A stretch of DNA of 64,000 nt from Algorimicrobium hallyeonense (GCF_042657385.1 NZ_JBHSLA010000003.1:1-64000); one strand, 5' to 3'; numbered from the stretch's first letter, positions 35,268-45,155 are shown. Made by a program: numbers and translations. Notes: generated by a model from the letters alone, not told the origin.

Positions 35268-37022
35268 ATGCGCAAGCACATTCATATAGTATTTACGAGT
35301 TTATTTCTTATTATATCGGTTTTTTCGTGGGCACAAGAACGCGATAAAGATACGTTGGACACCAACGTTATTAATGTGGTAAAACCATATACGCCTTCCA
35401 TTTCAGATGCGTTTAAGGTAAAAGAAACACCATCATTAGATGATGATGTTACAGCAACTAAAAAAGATATAGACTATAATATTTTTTCAATTCCAGTCGC
35501 GTCTACATTTACGCCTGCAAAAGGGAAAGCGGCCGTTTTAGATAAACAAAAGGCACCTAAATTGTATGATAATTATGCGTCTTTAGGTTTTGGTAGTTAT
35601 ACGAGTATTTTGGGTGAAGTTTATTTAAACCATGCTATTAGTAGAACAGAAAATGTAGGTGGTTACTTTAGTCATCACTCATCGCAAGGTGGCCTGGATG
35701 AGGTGTTGTTAGATGATAATTTTTATAATACCAAAATGCAAGCAACATACGGTCAAAACAATCGCGATATGTCTTGGAATGTCAACCTTGGCGGTGTACA
35801 CCAAATATATAATTGGTATGGCATGGATCAACCGCGTTTTACCGAAGCAGATGCGCAAGGAATAGACGCTGGACATACATTTTATGGTGTTCATGTGGGT
35901 GGTGATATAGCTTTTGAAGACACCTATATTGATAAAGGAACCGTGCTTTTTAGACATTTTGGAGACGATAATGGATCAGGAGAAAATCATTTCAATGCGA
36001 AAATAAGTTCCGATATTGAAATTAGTAATTTCGAAATAAATACGGCCTTAACTATCGATTATCTTGGTGGTAGTTTCGAGAGAAACTACATAACGAATGA
36101 CGAACTGAAATATGGAAATTTCAACATTGGTTTAGCACCAACCTATCAATTAATTCAAGAGGATTTAACATTAGATCTAGGTGTAACCTTGGTGTATTTA
36201 AATGATACGCAAGCTGGAGATATCAAATTCTATATTTACCCAAATATTTCTGCTTCCTATCGTGTGGTAGATGAATTGGTTATTGCTTATGGTGGTATTA
36301 AAGGTGGCTTAATTCAGAATACCTATTACAGCTTTGCACAAGATAACCCATTTGTTTCGCCAACTTTAAGTATTATTCCAACAGATCAGCAATATCATGC
36401 TTTTGTTGGACTTAAAGGAAAAATATCCAATAATATGGGGTATAATCTTAAAGGTGTTTACATAGCTGAAAATGATAAAGCCTTATTCCGAAACAATTTA
36501 ATTCCTTTTGGTTTCGATTTAAATGAAACCTATCAATACGGGAATTCGTTTGGCGTTGTTTATGATAATGTATCAACCTTTTCATTTGGTGGCGAATTGA
36601 ATGTGGATGTGAATCGTAATTTCACATTAGGTCTGGCAGCCGATTATTTTATTTATGATACTAAATATGAAACGGAAGCTTGGAATCTCCCTAATATCAA
36701 AGCCTCGTTGTTTGTGGATTATCAAATTAGCGATAAATGGTTTGCAGGCGCCAGTCTGTTTTATGAAGGTGAGCGTGAGGCATTATCAGGTTTTCAAACC
36801 ATTGATAATCCGTTATTTCCTTCATTGTTAAACCCAACACAACAAGTAACATTAGATGGCTTTTTTGATGCCAATGCACATGTTGGTTACCATATTAACG
36901 ACCGATTATCGGTTTATGCCAAAGCAAATAATATGGCTAGCCAGAATTATGAACGTTGGTTAAATTATCCAGTACAAGGCTTTCAGGCTTTAGCTGGTGC
37001 GACTTATAAATTCGACTTCTAA
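35268..37022 (+). CDS. Outer-membrane beta-barrel protein (TonB-dependent receptor-like barrel)
   Basis: About 584 residues from the ATG at 35268. A signal peptide (MRKHIHIVFTSLFLIISVFS) is followed by a short N-terminal segment and then alternating aromatic strands with long turns. The C-terminus ends GFQALAGATYKFDF, the strand ending usual for TonB-dependent receptor barrels. No plug domain or TonB box is clear, so it is a smaller barrel. Earlier starts at TTG 35211 and ATG 35226 are open but would bury the signal peptide. It follows the TPR gene with no gap if the TTG is used. Confidence 0.78.
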   Translation: MRKHIHIVFTSLFLIISVFSWAQERDKDTLDTNVINVVKPYTPSISDAFKVKETPSLDDDVTATKKDIDYNIFSIPVASTFTPAKGKAAVLDKQKAPKLYDNYASLGFGSYTSILGEVYLNHAISRTENVGGYFSHHSSQGGLDEVLLDDNFYNTKMQATYGQNNRDMSWNVNLGGVHQIYNWYGMDQPRFTEADAQGIDAGHTFYGVHVGGDIAFEDTYIDKGTVLFRHFGDDNGSGENHFNAKISSDIEISNFEINTALTIDYLGGSFERNYITNDELKYGNFNIGLAPTYQLIQEDLTLDLGVTLVYLNDTQAGDIKFYIYPNISASYRVVDELVIAYGGIKGGLIQNTYYSFAQDNPFVSPTLSIIPTDQQYHAFVGLKGKISNNMGYNLKGVYIAENDKALFRNNLIPFGFDLNETYQYGNSFGVVYDNVSTFSFGGELNVDVNRNFTLGLAADYFIYDTKYETEAWNLPNIKASLFVDYQISDKWFAGASLFYEGEREALSGFQTIDNPLFPSLLNPTQQVTLDGFFDANAHVGYHINDRLSVYAKANNMASQNYERWLNYPVQGFQALAGATYKFDF

Positions 37023-37038
37023 AAGATAAAGATAGAAT

Positions 37039-37073
37039 GTCATTGCGAGGCGGTAACGACGTGGCAATCTCAT
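37039..37073. repeat. REP-like dispersed repeat (GTCATTGCGAGG type)
   Basis: The 35-base string starts GTCATTGCGAGGCGGTAACG and ends GTGGCAATCTC. ATTGC and GCAAT at its ends pair around an inner GC-rich block. Similar TCATTGCGAGG...GCAATCT elements recur between genes in many Bacteroidota genomes. Only this one copy is seen here. Confidence 0.6.
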
Positions 37074-37094
37074 TAATTACATCTAAATTTTTAT

Positions 37095-37120
37095 AAAAGC
37101 GTTCAAATTTGAACGCTTTT
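37095..37120. terminator. Perfect palindrome, probable bidirectional terminator
   Basis: AAAAGCGTTCAAA is followed by its exact reverse complement (26 bases). On the plus strand TTTTACTATTTTT follows the stem, so it can end the barrel-gene transcript; on the minus strand a T-run also follows. Confidence 0.65.
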
Positions 37121-37190
37121 ACTATTTTTACAAAACGTTCATTTGCGTATTCCTACTATAAAGAGGAACGCATTGAAAACTAATTTTAAA

Positions 37191-38816
37191 ATGAATATGA
37201 AAAAACTTCTAACCCTAGCCATTTTCGCAACCGTATTGTCTTGTCAAAAAGAAAAAACGCCAGTTGATGCTATTGTAATCAACGGAAACATCTACACGGT
37301 AAATGGTAATTTTGATAAAGCTGAAGCCTTCGCCATAAAAGACGGTAAGTTTTTAGAAATTGCCTCTTCAAAAATACTTCAAGAAAAATACGTAGCAGAT
37401 ACTATTATTGATGCCCAAGGCAAAACTATTGTGCCAGGCTTCATTGATGCGCACGCACATTTTGAAGGTTTAGGTAATAATTTATTAAGTGTGGACCTAA
37501 TGGGGACGGATAGTTTTGATGAAGTTTTAAAGCGTGTTTTAGATTTTCAGAACGAGCATCAACTTGGCGTTATTTATGCCAGAGGTTGGGATCAAAATGA
37601 TTGGGAAGAAAAAGAATTTCCTAATAACGCTTTACTCAATCAGCTTTTCCCTGATACACCTATTGCTTTAGGTCGTGTGGATGGTCATGCTACCTTGTTT
37701 AATCAAGCCGCATTAAATTTAGGAAATGTAACGGAAACCAGTGAGATTGATGGAGGCGATTTCATTAAAAAAGATGGCAAGTTAACCGGTGTTTTAGTAG
37801 ATCGAGCTCAAAACCTCGTTTTTAATAACTGGCCAGTAGCCTCAAGAAGTCAACGTGTGAAAGCGCTTTTAGCCGCTCAAGAGGACTGTTTTAAATTTGG
37901 TTTAACCACAATTGATGATGCAGGAGTTTCGGCTGATGCTATTGAAATAATGGAGAGTTTGTATGAGACGGGCGATTTAAAAATTAGGTTATACGTCATG
38001 GCAAGTGGTACGGAAGATCAGTTAGATTACTACTTAAAAAACGGCATTGTAAAAACGGATCGTTTGCATATTCGCTCGTTTAAAATCTCGTCTGATGGCG
38101 CGCTTGGATCTCGTGGTGCTTTATTACGTGAGCCGTATTCCGATGCACATACGGTTTACGGTTTACCGGTTACGAGTTTAGATTATTTAGAAAAAGCAGC
38201 AACACGAATTGCGAATTCAGAATTCCAATTGAATACACATGCTATTGGTGATTCGGCCAATCATGCCGTTTTAAATATTTATAAAAAAGCACTCAATGGC
38301 AAAAATGATAGACGTTGGCGTATTGAACATGCACAAATTGTTTCACCTGAAGATTTTGAAAAATTTGATGACATTATGCCATCCATACAACCTACACATG
38401 CAACTAGCGATATGTATTGGGCCGAAGATAGGATAGGAGCTGAACGCATTAAAGGTGCTTATGCTTATAAAAAGTTATTGGATACATACGGGAAGGTAGC
38501 ACTAGGAACCGATTTTCCTGTGGAAAAAGTAAGTCCGTTTTTAACCTTTTATGCCGCTGTTGCCAGACAGGATTTAAAGGAATTTCCTAAAGATGGTTTT
38601 CAAATGGAAGATGCCTTATCACGTGAAGAGACTTTGCGTGGTATGACCATTTGGGCAGCTTATTCTAATTTTGAAGAAAACGAAAAGGGGAGTATAGAAG
38701 CAGGTAAGTTTGCCGATTTTATTATGCTAGATCGTGATATTATGAATGTTGATATTCAGCAAGTTCCTGAAACTAAAGTGGAACAAACCTATTTGGGAGG
38801 AGTTCAAGTTTATTAG
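37191..38816 (+). CDS. Lipoprotein amidohydrolase (Amidohydro_3, YtcJ-like)
   Basis: This 541-residue enzyme is a metal-dependent hydrolase of the YtcJ/NfdA type. A lipoprotein signal (MKKLLTLAIFATVLSCQKE, Cys after LS) anchors it to a membrane. The metal motifs are visible: DAHAHFEG (about 91-98), a GDSANH histidine region with NTHAIGDSANH and the IEHAQIV segment. DAIVINGNIYTVNG near the start is the usual YtcJ beginning. The start at ATG 37191 or 37197 fits the lipobox; the open frame from TTG 37143 is too long. The substrate is unknown. Confidence 0.88.
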   Translation: MNMKKLLTLAIFATVLSCQKEKTPVDAIVINGNIYTVNGNFDKAEAFAIKDGKFLEIASSKILQEKYVADTIIDAQGKTIVPGFIDAHAHFEGLGNNLLSVDLMGTDSFDEVLKRVLDFQNEHQLGVIYARGWDQNDWEEKEFPNNALLNQLFPDTPIALGRVDGHATLFNQAALNLGNVTETSEIDGGDFIKKDGKLTGVLVDRAQNLVFNNWPVASRSQRVKALLAAQEDCFKFGLTTIDDAGVSADAIEIMESLYETGDLKIRLYVMASGTEDQLDYYLKNGIVKTDRLHIRSFKISSDGALGSRGALLREPYSDAHTVYGLPVTSLDYLEKAATRIANSEFQLNTHAIGDSANHAVLNIYKKALNGKNDRRWRIEHAQIVSPEDFEKFDDIMPSIQPTHATSDMYWAEDRIGAERIKGAYAYKKLLDTYGKVALGTDFPVEKVSPFLTFYAAVARQDLKEFPKDGFQMEDALSREETLRGMTIWAAYSNFEENEKGSIEAGKFADFIMLDRDIMNVDIQQVPETKVEQTYLGGVQVY

Positions 38817-38911
38817 TATTTAGGCATTAGTAGGGATTGGAGATTAATGATTGTTGATTGTTGAAATTGGGAAAACCTTAAACCAAAAACCGTGAACCTA
38901 GAGCACTGAAC

Positions 38912-38939
38912 TTTAAACCTTGAAATTTAAACCTTGAAC
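38912..38939. repeat. Two tandem copies of a 14-base repeat
   Basis: TTTAAACCTTGAAA is followed directly by TTTAAACCTTGAAC. More degenerate AACCTTGAAC-like words precede it (38878-38911). It lies between convergent genes and has no clear role. Confidence 0.7.
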
Positions 38940-39643
38940 TAGTAATATAATCGTGCCAAATAATCATAATGTGCACCATCTAGTATCTTCTCACAGTTTA
39001 ATCCAACCGTTTGGCACGCAAGATTCAAGGTTTCAAAATCTAGATATAACCATTTCATAGGTATTTCATCTTCACCTTTATAACTTAAATAGTAGTCCAA
39101 TTCGCCATGATAATTGGCTTGGGTATTAATCCATAAACCGCCATCTTCATCTTCGTACATGTATTTTATATCTGAAGAATCTATTAGAACCTGACCACCA
39201 GGATTCAACAACAATTTTAAATGGTTTAAGTAGGTGCTGACTTCAGATAACTCTTGAAAAATGCCTGTACCATTCATCAGTAATAAAATGGTGTCAAAAG
39301 TTTCGGTTTCATCTAAAAGGGCTTTTAATTCAGCGTTTTTTACACCACGTTCTGTGGCCACATCAATAGCGCCTTCCGAAACATCAATAGCTTTAACAGA
39401 AAAACCTTTTTCTTGTAAATATAAACTATGACTCCCTGCACCACACCCAACATCTAAAATTTTCCCTTTTGCTAACTGTAAAGCTTTCTGTTCAAGCATG
39501 GGCATGTCCTTAAACGCTCTAAATAAATAGGGAATAGGTAACTCATCGTCTTCAGAAATATTTGTAGAAGTAATTAAATCTTCCGTATAATTTCCCGATT
39601 GATAATCCAATAATGCTTTTCCGAATATGTCTTTTAATTCCAA
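38939..39643 (-). CDS. Class I SAM-dependent methyltransferase
   Basis: This 234-residue enzyme has the Rossmann SAM motif KILDVGCGAGSHSLYL (about 61-76) and the post-II acidic residue in AIDVSEGA. FDTILLLMNGTGIFQEL (about 115-131) forms strand 4. The N-terminal 50 residues (MELKDIFGKALLDY) are common to a group of Bacteroidota methyltransferases of unknown substrate. It ends next to the tandem repeats. Confidence 0.88.
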   Translation of the reverse strand: MELKDIFGKALLDYQSGNYTEDLITSTNISEDDELPIPYLFRAFKDMPMLEQKALQLAKGKILDVGCGAGSHSLYLQEKGFSVKAIDVSEGAIDVATERGVKNAELKALLDETETFDTILLLMNGTGIFQELSEVSTYLNHLKLLLNPGGQVLIDSSDIKYMYEDEDGGLWINTQANYHGELDYYLSYKGEDEIPMKWLYLDFETLNLACQTVGLNCEKILDGAHYDYLARLYY

Positions 39644-39696
39644 AGTTTGCTATTTAAAGTTTATTGTTAAGATGGTTTTCCTAATTTTGTAATGAT

Positions 39697-40218
39697 TTGA
39701 ATCTCAAACCAGAAAATTTGAACCTGAAAGCCAAAATAGAAAGCCTTCCAAAACTTGCCAAAGATAAGCATAAGGACAATAAAGATTTCTTTAAAAAACT
39801 AAAAAAGAAACCACCAAAACAATTAGATTATATCATGCAAGAACTTCATGAAGCTGAATTTCAACGTACAGATTGTTTGGAATGTGCCAATTGCTGTAAA
39901 ACAACTGGGCCGTTATTTACTGATAAGGATGTTCAGCGGATTTCAAAACATTTTAAAATGAAACCACAACCGTTTATTGATCAATTTTTACGAGTTGATG
40001 AAGATAATGATTACGTGCTACAATCTGTCCCATGTACATTTTTAGGAGCTGATAATTATTGCAGCATATATGAAGTAAGGCCAAAAGCTTGTGCCGAATT
40101 CCCACATACGGATAGAAAGAAATTTCAACAAATAGCTAATCTTACCATGAAAAATGTAGAAATCTGTCCGGCAGCTTTTAATATTGTGGAGGAAATGAAA
40201 AAACGGATTAAATTTTAA
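39697..40218 (+). CDS. YkgJ-family cysteine-cluster protein
   Basis: A 173-residue protein with the YkgJ Zn/Fe-chelating pattern: CLECANCC (about 59-66), then C in VPCTF, C in NYCSIYEVRPKAC, and a last C in VEICPAA. The role is thought to be metal binding, but no activity is known. I use the TTG at 39697; no ATG precedes the conserved region except one deep at codon 47. The gene stands alone. Confidence 0.85.
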   Translation: MNLKPENLNLKAKIESLPKLAKDKHKDNKDFFKKLKKKPPKQLDYIMQELHEAEFQRTDCLECANCCKTTGPLFTDKDVQRISKHFKMKPQPFIDQFLRVDEDNDYVLQSVPCTFLGADNYCSIYEVRPKACAEFPHTDRKKFQQIANLTMKNVEICPAAFNIVEEMKKRIKF

Positions 40219-40252
40219 ATTGAACTTTTACTATCTTTAAACAAAAAAGAAT

Positions 40253-41092
40253 TTGGAAGCAATTATCACTTATTTTGAAACCATTCCCACATTACACCGA
40301 AGTATTTTATTAGTAGGTGGTATTATGTTTTTTTGGTTTTTAGAGGGTGCCTTACCTTTATTTCAGTTTAGTTACAAGAAATGGAAGCACGCTTGGCCAA
40401 ATTTGTTTTTCACCTTAACAACCATCATTATTAATTTTGGATTGGCCTTTTTATTACTTATGTCCACGGATTGGGTAGCAGCCAATAATTTCGGTATTAT
40501 TAATTGGTTACCCGAAATGCCTTTAGGTTTATATGCGCTTTTGGGAGTGTTACTACTGGACTTTTTTGGCGCTTATTTGGCACATTTTGTGGAACATAAA
40601 GTCAAACCACTTTGGATGGTTCATTTGGTGCATCACACCGATCATCATGTAGATACAACTACAGGAAACAGACACCATCCTATAGAGAGTGTCATTCGGT
40701 TTTCTTTTACCATTTTGGGTGTGTTTATTGTAGGAACACCTATAGCTATTGTTTTTCTATACCAATCTTTATCCGTCATTTTTACGCAATTAACACATGC
40801 TAATATAAGAATGCCTAGAAAGCTTGATAAGTTAATGAGTTATGTGTTGGTCTCACCTGATATGCACAAAGTCCATCACCATTATGTTCTGCCTTATACA
40901 GATTCTAATTATGGAAATATATTTTCTATTTGGGATAGACTCTTTGGAACCTATATGGAACTAGATCGGGATAACATTGTTTATGGTGTAGATGTGTTTC
41001 CAGACGAAGTTGCTAATGGTAAAATTGGTGAGTTATTAAAGCAGCCTTTTAAGAAATATCAAAAACCGACTATTATTCCTGGAAAGGACTAA
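40253..41092 (+). CDS. Sterol desaturase / fatty acid hydroxylase family membrane protein
   Basis: The 279-residue membrane protein has the eight-histidine di-iron signature: HFVEHK (about 112-117), HLVHHTDHH (about 124-132), NRHHPIE (about 138-144), and MHKVHHHY (about 203-210). Four transmembrane helices are likely. It would hydroxylate or desaturate a lipid. The start is TTG at 40253. The substrate (sterol-like, hopanoid or fatty acid) is unknown. Confidence 0.9.
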   Translation: MEAIITYFETIPTLHRSILLVGGIMFFWFLEGALPLFQFSYKKWKHAWPNLFFTLTTIIINFGLAFLLLMSTDWVAANNFGIINWLPEMPLGLYALLGVLLLDFFGAYLAHFVEHKVKPLWMVHLVHHTDHHVDTTTGNRHHPIESVIRFSFTILGVFIVGTPIAIVFLYQSLSVIFTQLTHANIRMPRKLDKLMSYVLVSPDMHKVHHHYVLPYTDSNYGNIFSIWDRLFGTYMELDRDNIVYGVDVFPDEVANGKIGELLKQPFKKYQKPTIIPGKD

Positions 41093-41248
41093 ATGTTTAG
41101 GTAAGTATAGGTAAGTATATGAGAAGCACAGCTTTCATCCGACTTTTATGCTGTTTGTAGACAAGATTATAAATAATTGTGGGCGTTTGTTTAGATTTAT
41201 CTCGAGAGATTAATGCGCTGTCGTTGTGTTGGTTATAAACAAAACACA

Positions 41249-41641
41249 ATGATTTTTATGAACACTTACGTTTTCCCTTTTTTCCTATTTCCCTTTTTAT
41301 TCAGTAATCAGTTTGCCAATTCGCAAACCAGCTACATGGCTAAAATTGAGAAAAACACGAACTTATATGCAAACACCTTACTGCACGAATTAAATGCAAC
41401 CAAGGACACCCTACTATTACAAAGTCCTACAAAAATTAGTCATATTTATTCTATTAATACGGCATATAAGCGTGAAATAGATCTGTATATAGATGCTAAA
41501 AATTTTCAGATACCGTTACAAAATTTATCTAAAGGAAAACATGTACTCGTTGTTTCGCAATCCGCTAAAAAAATAGTTTTTGTTATTTATATAATCGATG
41601 CTTTTACTAGAATTGAGCGTACAAAACTTTCTTATAAATAA
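41249..41641 (+). CDS. Small secreted protein, paralogue of the next gene
   Basis: About 130 residues with an N-terminal hydrophobic signal (MIFMNTYVFPFFLFPFLFS). It shares with the protein at 41858 the segments LLHELNATKDTLLLQSPTKI and LHELNAT/TLLL and a common domain outline, but is shorter. The function is unknown. The longer open frame from 41213 has a poor cysteine-rich start, so I place the start at 41249 (41258 is also possible). A tandem duplication is likely. Confidence 0.6.
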   Translation: MIFMNTYVFPFFLFPFLFSNQFANSQTSYMAKIEKNTNLYANTLLHELNATKDTLLLQSPTKISHIYSINTAYKREIDLYIDAKNFQIPLQNLSKGKHVLVVSQSAKKIVFVIYIIDAFTRIERTKLSYK

Positions 41642-41857
41642 AGTTGTTAGTATTAAAGCTGTAACAATAACAGCAACATATCTTACTGTCTGTTTGTCGA
41701 TTATTTCTTCATTCACCTTCTGTTAGTCTATTAAATATAAAGACTGAACGAATAAACATCTCAATATTTGAAGTATTTGCCTTGACCTCATACTTTTACA
41801 GTATTAAATATCTGATTAATAGCCCATAACAGATTGTTTAATTTAAATATATTCGTC

Positions 41858-42646
41858 ATGAAACTACTACGTATAGTGATGTTTATGATTTTAGTTACTA
41901 GTTGCCATTTTGTTTCCCTCGCACAAAGTAATATATATTCTACTATAACAAAGAACATAAATACCAAAGCAGCCAGCTTGGCTCATAATTTGAATGCGAC
42001 AGGTGATACCTTGCTTCTAAAAAGTGAATATCCTCTTTCCAAAATTGAAATAATAAGCGAATCGGGTGTGCAGATTATGCCGCTTGGTGGCAACAAAAAG
42101 GAGGTAAAAGTCCCATTGAGTTTTTTAGAGGTTGGTAATTATACGCTTTCCGTATTATTTATAGAAGGTAAAGATGACACCTATATTTACAGTAAAACCG
42201 TTGTTTTTAAAATTGCAAGATTGCTGCCCATCATGGAGTTTGCTGCGCCTAATACACGATTAGCAGCAACTACGAACATGGATAAGGACATTATTTTAAA
42301 ACCTTCGGAAATAAATGACTCAAAAGCTCGTGAATTGGTCAAATCGGAAAAGCAGATTAAACCGTCTCCTGATACAAAAGGACTATTAATAAATAATGAA
42401 GCATTAAAGCAATTTTATCCGCCAAGCGAAACGGCTTTAAAGAATAAAAAATTTACCACTAAAAACAAAGCTGTAGCGATTTACAAAACCACTAAAATTA
42501 GTAAAGGTGAAAGTGAAGGAACAATTTTTGTTCCTTATAGTTTGTCTGATCCAAGGCGTTTAAGTAATGATAAACGCTATGTCATTCAAACACGAGCAGA
42601 ATACAGAGCCGCGAATTTAAGACCTAACGGAAAACCGTACGATTAG
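41858..42646 (+). CDS. Secreted or lipoprotein-like protein, longer paralogue
   Basis: A 262-residue exported protein. The start MKLLRIVMFMILVTSCHFVS could be a lipobox (VTSC) or a cleaved signal peptide. A first domain (LAHNLNATGDTLLLKSEYP and KVPLSFLEVGNYTLSVLFIE) resembles the smaller upstream gene; a lysine-rich linker and a tail follow (FVPYSLSDPRRLSND). I do not recognise the family. The ATG at 41858 is preferred over the TTG at 41834. Confidence 0.65.
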   Translation: MKLLRIVMFMILVTSCHFVSLAQSNIYSTITKNINTKAASLAHNLNATGDTLLLKSEYPLSKIEIISESGVQIMPLGGNKKEVKVPLSFLEVGNYTLSVLFIEGKDDTYIYSKTVVFKIARLLPIMEFAAPNTRLAATTNMDKDIILKPSEINDSKARELVKSEKQIKPSPDTKGLLINNEALKQFYPPSETALKNKKFTTKNKAVAIYKTTKISKGESEGTIFVPYSLSDPRRLSNDKRYVIQTRAEYRAANLRPNGKPYD

Positions 42647-42653
42647 CCGTATG

Positions 42654-43919
42654 TTATCTATAAATTAAATATGCTTGTCTCATGCTATCATAGGTTTGCA
42701 AATCACGAACCCAGGTTTTTTTAATTTCGTAGGCGGTATGACTACTTTCAATTTGTTTTTGCAACCTGTCAGTTCCTGCTAATTTGATAAAAAAGTTATT
42801 AAAAAAGGTTGCTTTGTCCGATGTTGCTTGATAGGCTTCAATCAAATAATTTAAATCCAGTCGGTTTAGTTGTTGCGCGTCACTTAGATCTAAACCATAA
42901 CAAACTTTTCCTTCATGTTTTGGATATTTGGAACCTTCATTTGGTTTTGGAGTAAATTCAAAATTATAATTGAACATCGCTTTATCTAGAAAAGGACTCC
43001 CAAATATTTGAAACTGTTTTTCTGTTCCACGTCCAGCACTAACATTGGTGCCTTCAAAAAAACACAAACTCGGATACAGATTTATAGCCACATCGTTCGG
43101 TAAATTGGGCGATGGTTTAATTGGTAAACTATAAGCTGTTTGGTGCGTATAATTTTTTACAGGAATAACCGTGAGTATGCAATTAACGTTGTTTTTCAAC
43201 CACTTTTCGCCATTTATCATTTGGGCATATTCGCCAATAGTCATACCATGAACCACAGGCACTGGATGCATGCCAACAAAACTTTTATGAGCCATTTCTA
43301 AAACAGGACCATCTATATAATGACCGTTTGGATTGGGTCTGTCCAAAATTAAGAGTGGAATATTTTGTTCTGCACAAGCTTCCATAACATAATGTAATGA
43401 GGAAATGTAAGTGTAAAAACGGGCACCAACATCTTGAATATCAAAAATTACATAATCAATATCAGCCAATTGTTCAGGTTTTGGTTTTTTATTGTCACCA
43501 TACAGCGAAATTATAGGCAAGCCGGTTTTAGTGTCTATTCCATCTTTAACTACTTCGCCAGCATCAGCAGTTCCGCGAAAACCATGTTCTGGCGCAAATA
43601 CTTTTTTTATATTGAGGTTTAATGCGACTAATGAATCTACCAAATGCGTGTAACTTGTATGTCCCGAGTTTTTAAATATAACCGAAGTCTGATTGGCAAC
43701 AATACCAATTCGCTTTCCTTTTAATAAGGGTAAATACGCATCTGTTTGATTAGCACCAACCACTAAATCTTTTTTCGTTTCAGGATTAGAATGTGCTGAA
43801 TTTTGAAGCATATTTGTTTTTTCAACTGATTCCGTTTGTGAAAAGTTTCCACAAGAAATCAGTACCATAACAAATAATAAAACTGTATTTTTGAATCGAT
43901 TTAAAAGTAATTGCATCAT
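42654..43919 (-). CDS. DUF1343 protein, NamZ-like exo-beta-N-acetylmuramidase lipoprotein
   Basis: DUF1343 enzymes (NamZ/YbbC) remove terminal N-acetylmuramic acid from peptidoglycan fragments. The 421-residue protein starts MMQLLLNRFKNTVLLFVMVL with lipobox LISC. Family blocks are KRIGIVANQTSV, KVFAPEHGFRGTADAGE, SLYGD, VIFDIQDVGARFYTYISSLH and LDRPNPNGHYIDGP. An upstream-extended frame reads from inside the neighbouring gene and is rejected. It starts one base from the FtsX-like gene's start on the other strand. Confidence 0.88.
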   Translation of the reverse strand: MMQLLLNRFKNTVLLFVMVLISCGNFSQTESVEKTNMLQNSAHSNPETKKDLVVGANQTDAYLPLLKGKRIGIVANQTSVIFKNSGHTSYTHLVDSLVALNLNIKKVFAPEHGFRGTADAGEVVKDGIDTKTGLPIISLYGDNKKPKPEQLADIDYVIFDIQDVGARFYTYISSLHYVMEACAEQNIPLLILDRPNPNGHYIDGPVLEMAHKSFVGMHPVPVVHGMTIGEYAQMINGEKWLKNNVNCILTVIPVKNYTHQTAYSLPIKPSPNLPNDVAINLYPSLCFFEGTNVSAGRGTEKQFQIFGSPFLDKAMFNYNFEFTPKPNEGSKYPKHEGKVCYGLDLSDAQQLNRLDLNYLIEAYQATSDKATFFNNFFIKLAGTDRLQKQIESSHTAYEIKKTWVRDLQTYDSMRQAYLIYR

Positions 43920-45155
43920 TTGAATTTCGAATATTTTATAGCAAAACGCATTATTGATAGTAAAGCGTATAAAAGTAGCGTTTCGGCACCAATAATAAAA
44001 ATTGGTATCGCTGCAATTGCCATTGGTATTATTGTCATGATGATTTCCATTGCTACTGGAATTGGGCTTCAACAAAAAATTCGTGAAAAAGTAGTTGCGT
44101 TTAATGGTGAATTAATGATTTCCAAGTTTGGCAATAATAATTCGCAAGAGAGTGATGGATCACTTTCATTAGATCAAGATTTTTATCCTGAATTCAACGC
44201 GGTTGAAGGTGTTGAACATATCCAAGGTGTGGCAACAAAATTTGGAATTATTAGAACCGAAACCGATTTTGAAGCTATAATTGTAAAAGGTGTTGGTACG
44301 GATTATAAATGGGATTATTTTCAAGAATACCTAGTTAAAGGGAAACTTCCAGAATATACAGATGCCTATAGTCAGGATGTTTTAATCTCCGAATTCACCG
44401 CCAATCGGTTACATGTAACGGTTGGAGATACCATTCAAACCTATTTTGTAAATAAAGATTTCAACCAAAAAGTACGTATTATTCCTTATGAAATTGTGGG
44501 TATTTATAATTCCGGATTTCAGGAATTTGACAAAACTTATCTCATTTCGCATATCAAACATTTACAACGTATTAATAAATGGGAAAAAAATCACGTTGGT
44601 CATTTTGAGCTTTTTGTGGATGATTATTCGCAATTAGATGCTATTCGCGAGCAAGTATATCAAAACACACCATCTGAATTTAATACCGTTACGGTGGAGA
44701 AAAAATTCGATTCCATTTTTGAGTGGATAAGTATTTTTGTAAAAAACATTTATGGCATTATTGGCATTATGGTTCTGGTAGCGGGATTTAATATGGTTAC
44801 CGCATTACTCGTTTTAATCTTAGAACGCACGCAAATGATTGGTATTTTAAAAGCGTTGGGAAGTAATAACTGGACCATCCGAAAAATATTCTTGTACAAC
44901 GCATCCTATTTAATAGTTTTAGGATTAATCTGGGGAAACCTCATTGGTTTAGGCATTCTATTGGCGCAAAAATATTTTAAAATTTTCCCTTTAGACCCAA
45001 ATGTGTACTACGTAAGTGAAGCACCTGTTTATTTAAGCATCACCTATATTGCCGCTTTAAATATTGGTACGTTTATTCTGTGTTTACTAATGTTGTTGAT
45101 TCCTTCTTATATCATCACAAAAATTTCGCCAGTTAAAGCTATTCGGTTTGAGTAA
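43920..45155 (+). CDS. FtsX-like permease family ABC transporter subunit (LolC/E-like)
   Basis: A 411-residue inner-membrane permease with four transmembrane helices: one near residues 24-47 (IKIGIAAIAIGIIVMMISIA) and three near the C-terminus, around a large periplasmic domain. This matches the FtsX/LolCE topology (lipoprotein release). The start is set at TTG 43920, giving NFEYFIAKRIIDSKAYKSS, the usual family beginning. The cognate ATPase is not adjacent. LALGSNNWTIRKIF-type coupling sequence KALGSNNWTIRK is present. Confidence 0.85.
   Translation: MNFEYFIAKRIIDSKAYKSSVSAPIIKIGIAAIAIGIIVMMISIATGIGLQQKIREKVVAFNGELMISKFGNNNSQESDGSLSLDQDFYPEFNAVEGVEHIQGVATKFGIIRTETDFEAIIVKGVGTDYKWDYFQEYLVKGKLPEYTDAYSQDVLISEFTANRLHVTVGDTIQTYFVNKDFNQKVRIIPYEIVGIYNSGFQEFDKTYLISHIKHLQRINKWEKNHVGHFELFVDDYSQLDAIREQVYQNTPSEFNTVTVEKKFDSIFEWISIFVKNIYGIIGIMVLVAGFNMVTALLVLILERTQMIGILKALGSNNWTIRKIFLYNASYLIVLGLIWGNLIGLGILLAQKYFKIFPLDPNVYYVSEAPVYLSITYIAALNIGTFILCLLMLLIPSYIITKISPVKAIRFE

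Noticed and set aside
43920..44075. Upstream extension of the DUF1343 gene
   Set aside because: The extra 52 residues are Asn-rich, unlike the family, and antisense to the FtsX-like gene; the lipobox start is at 43919.
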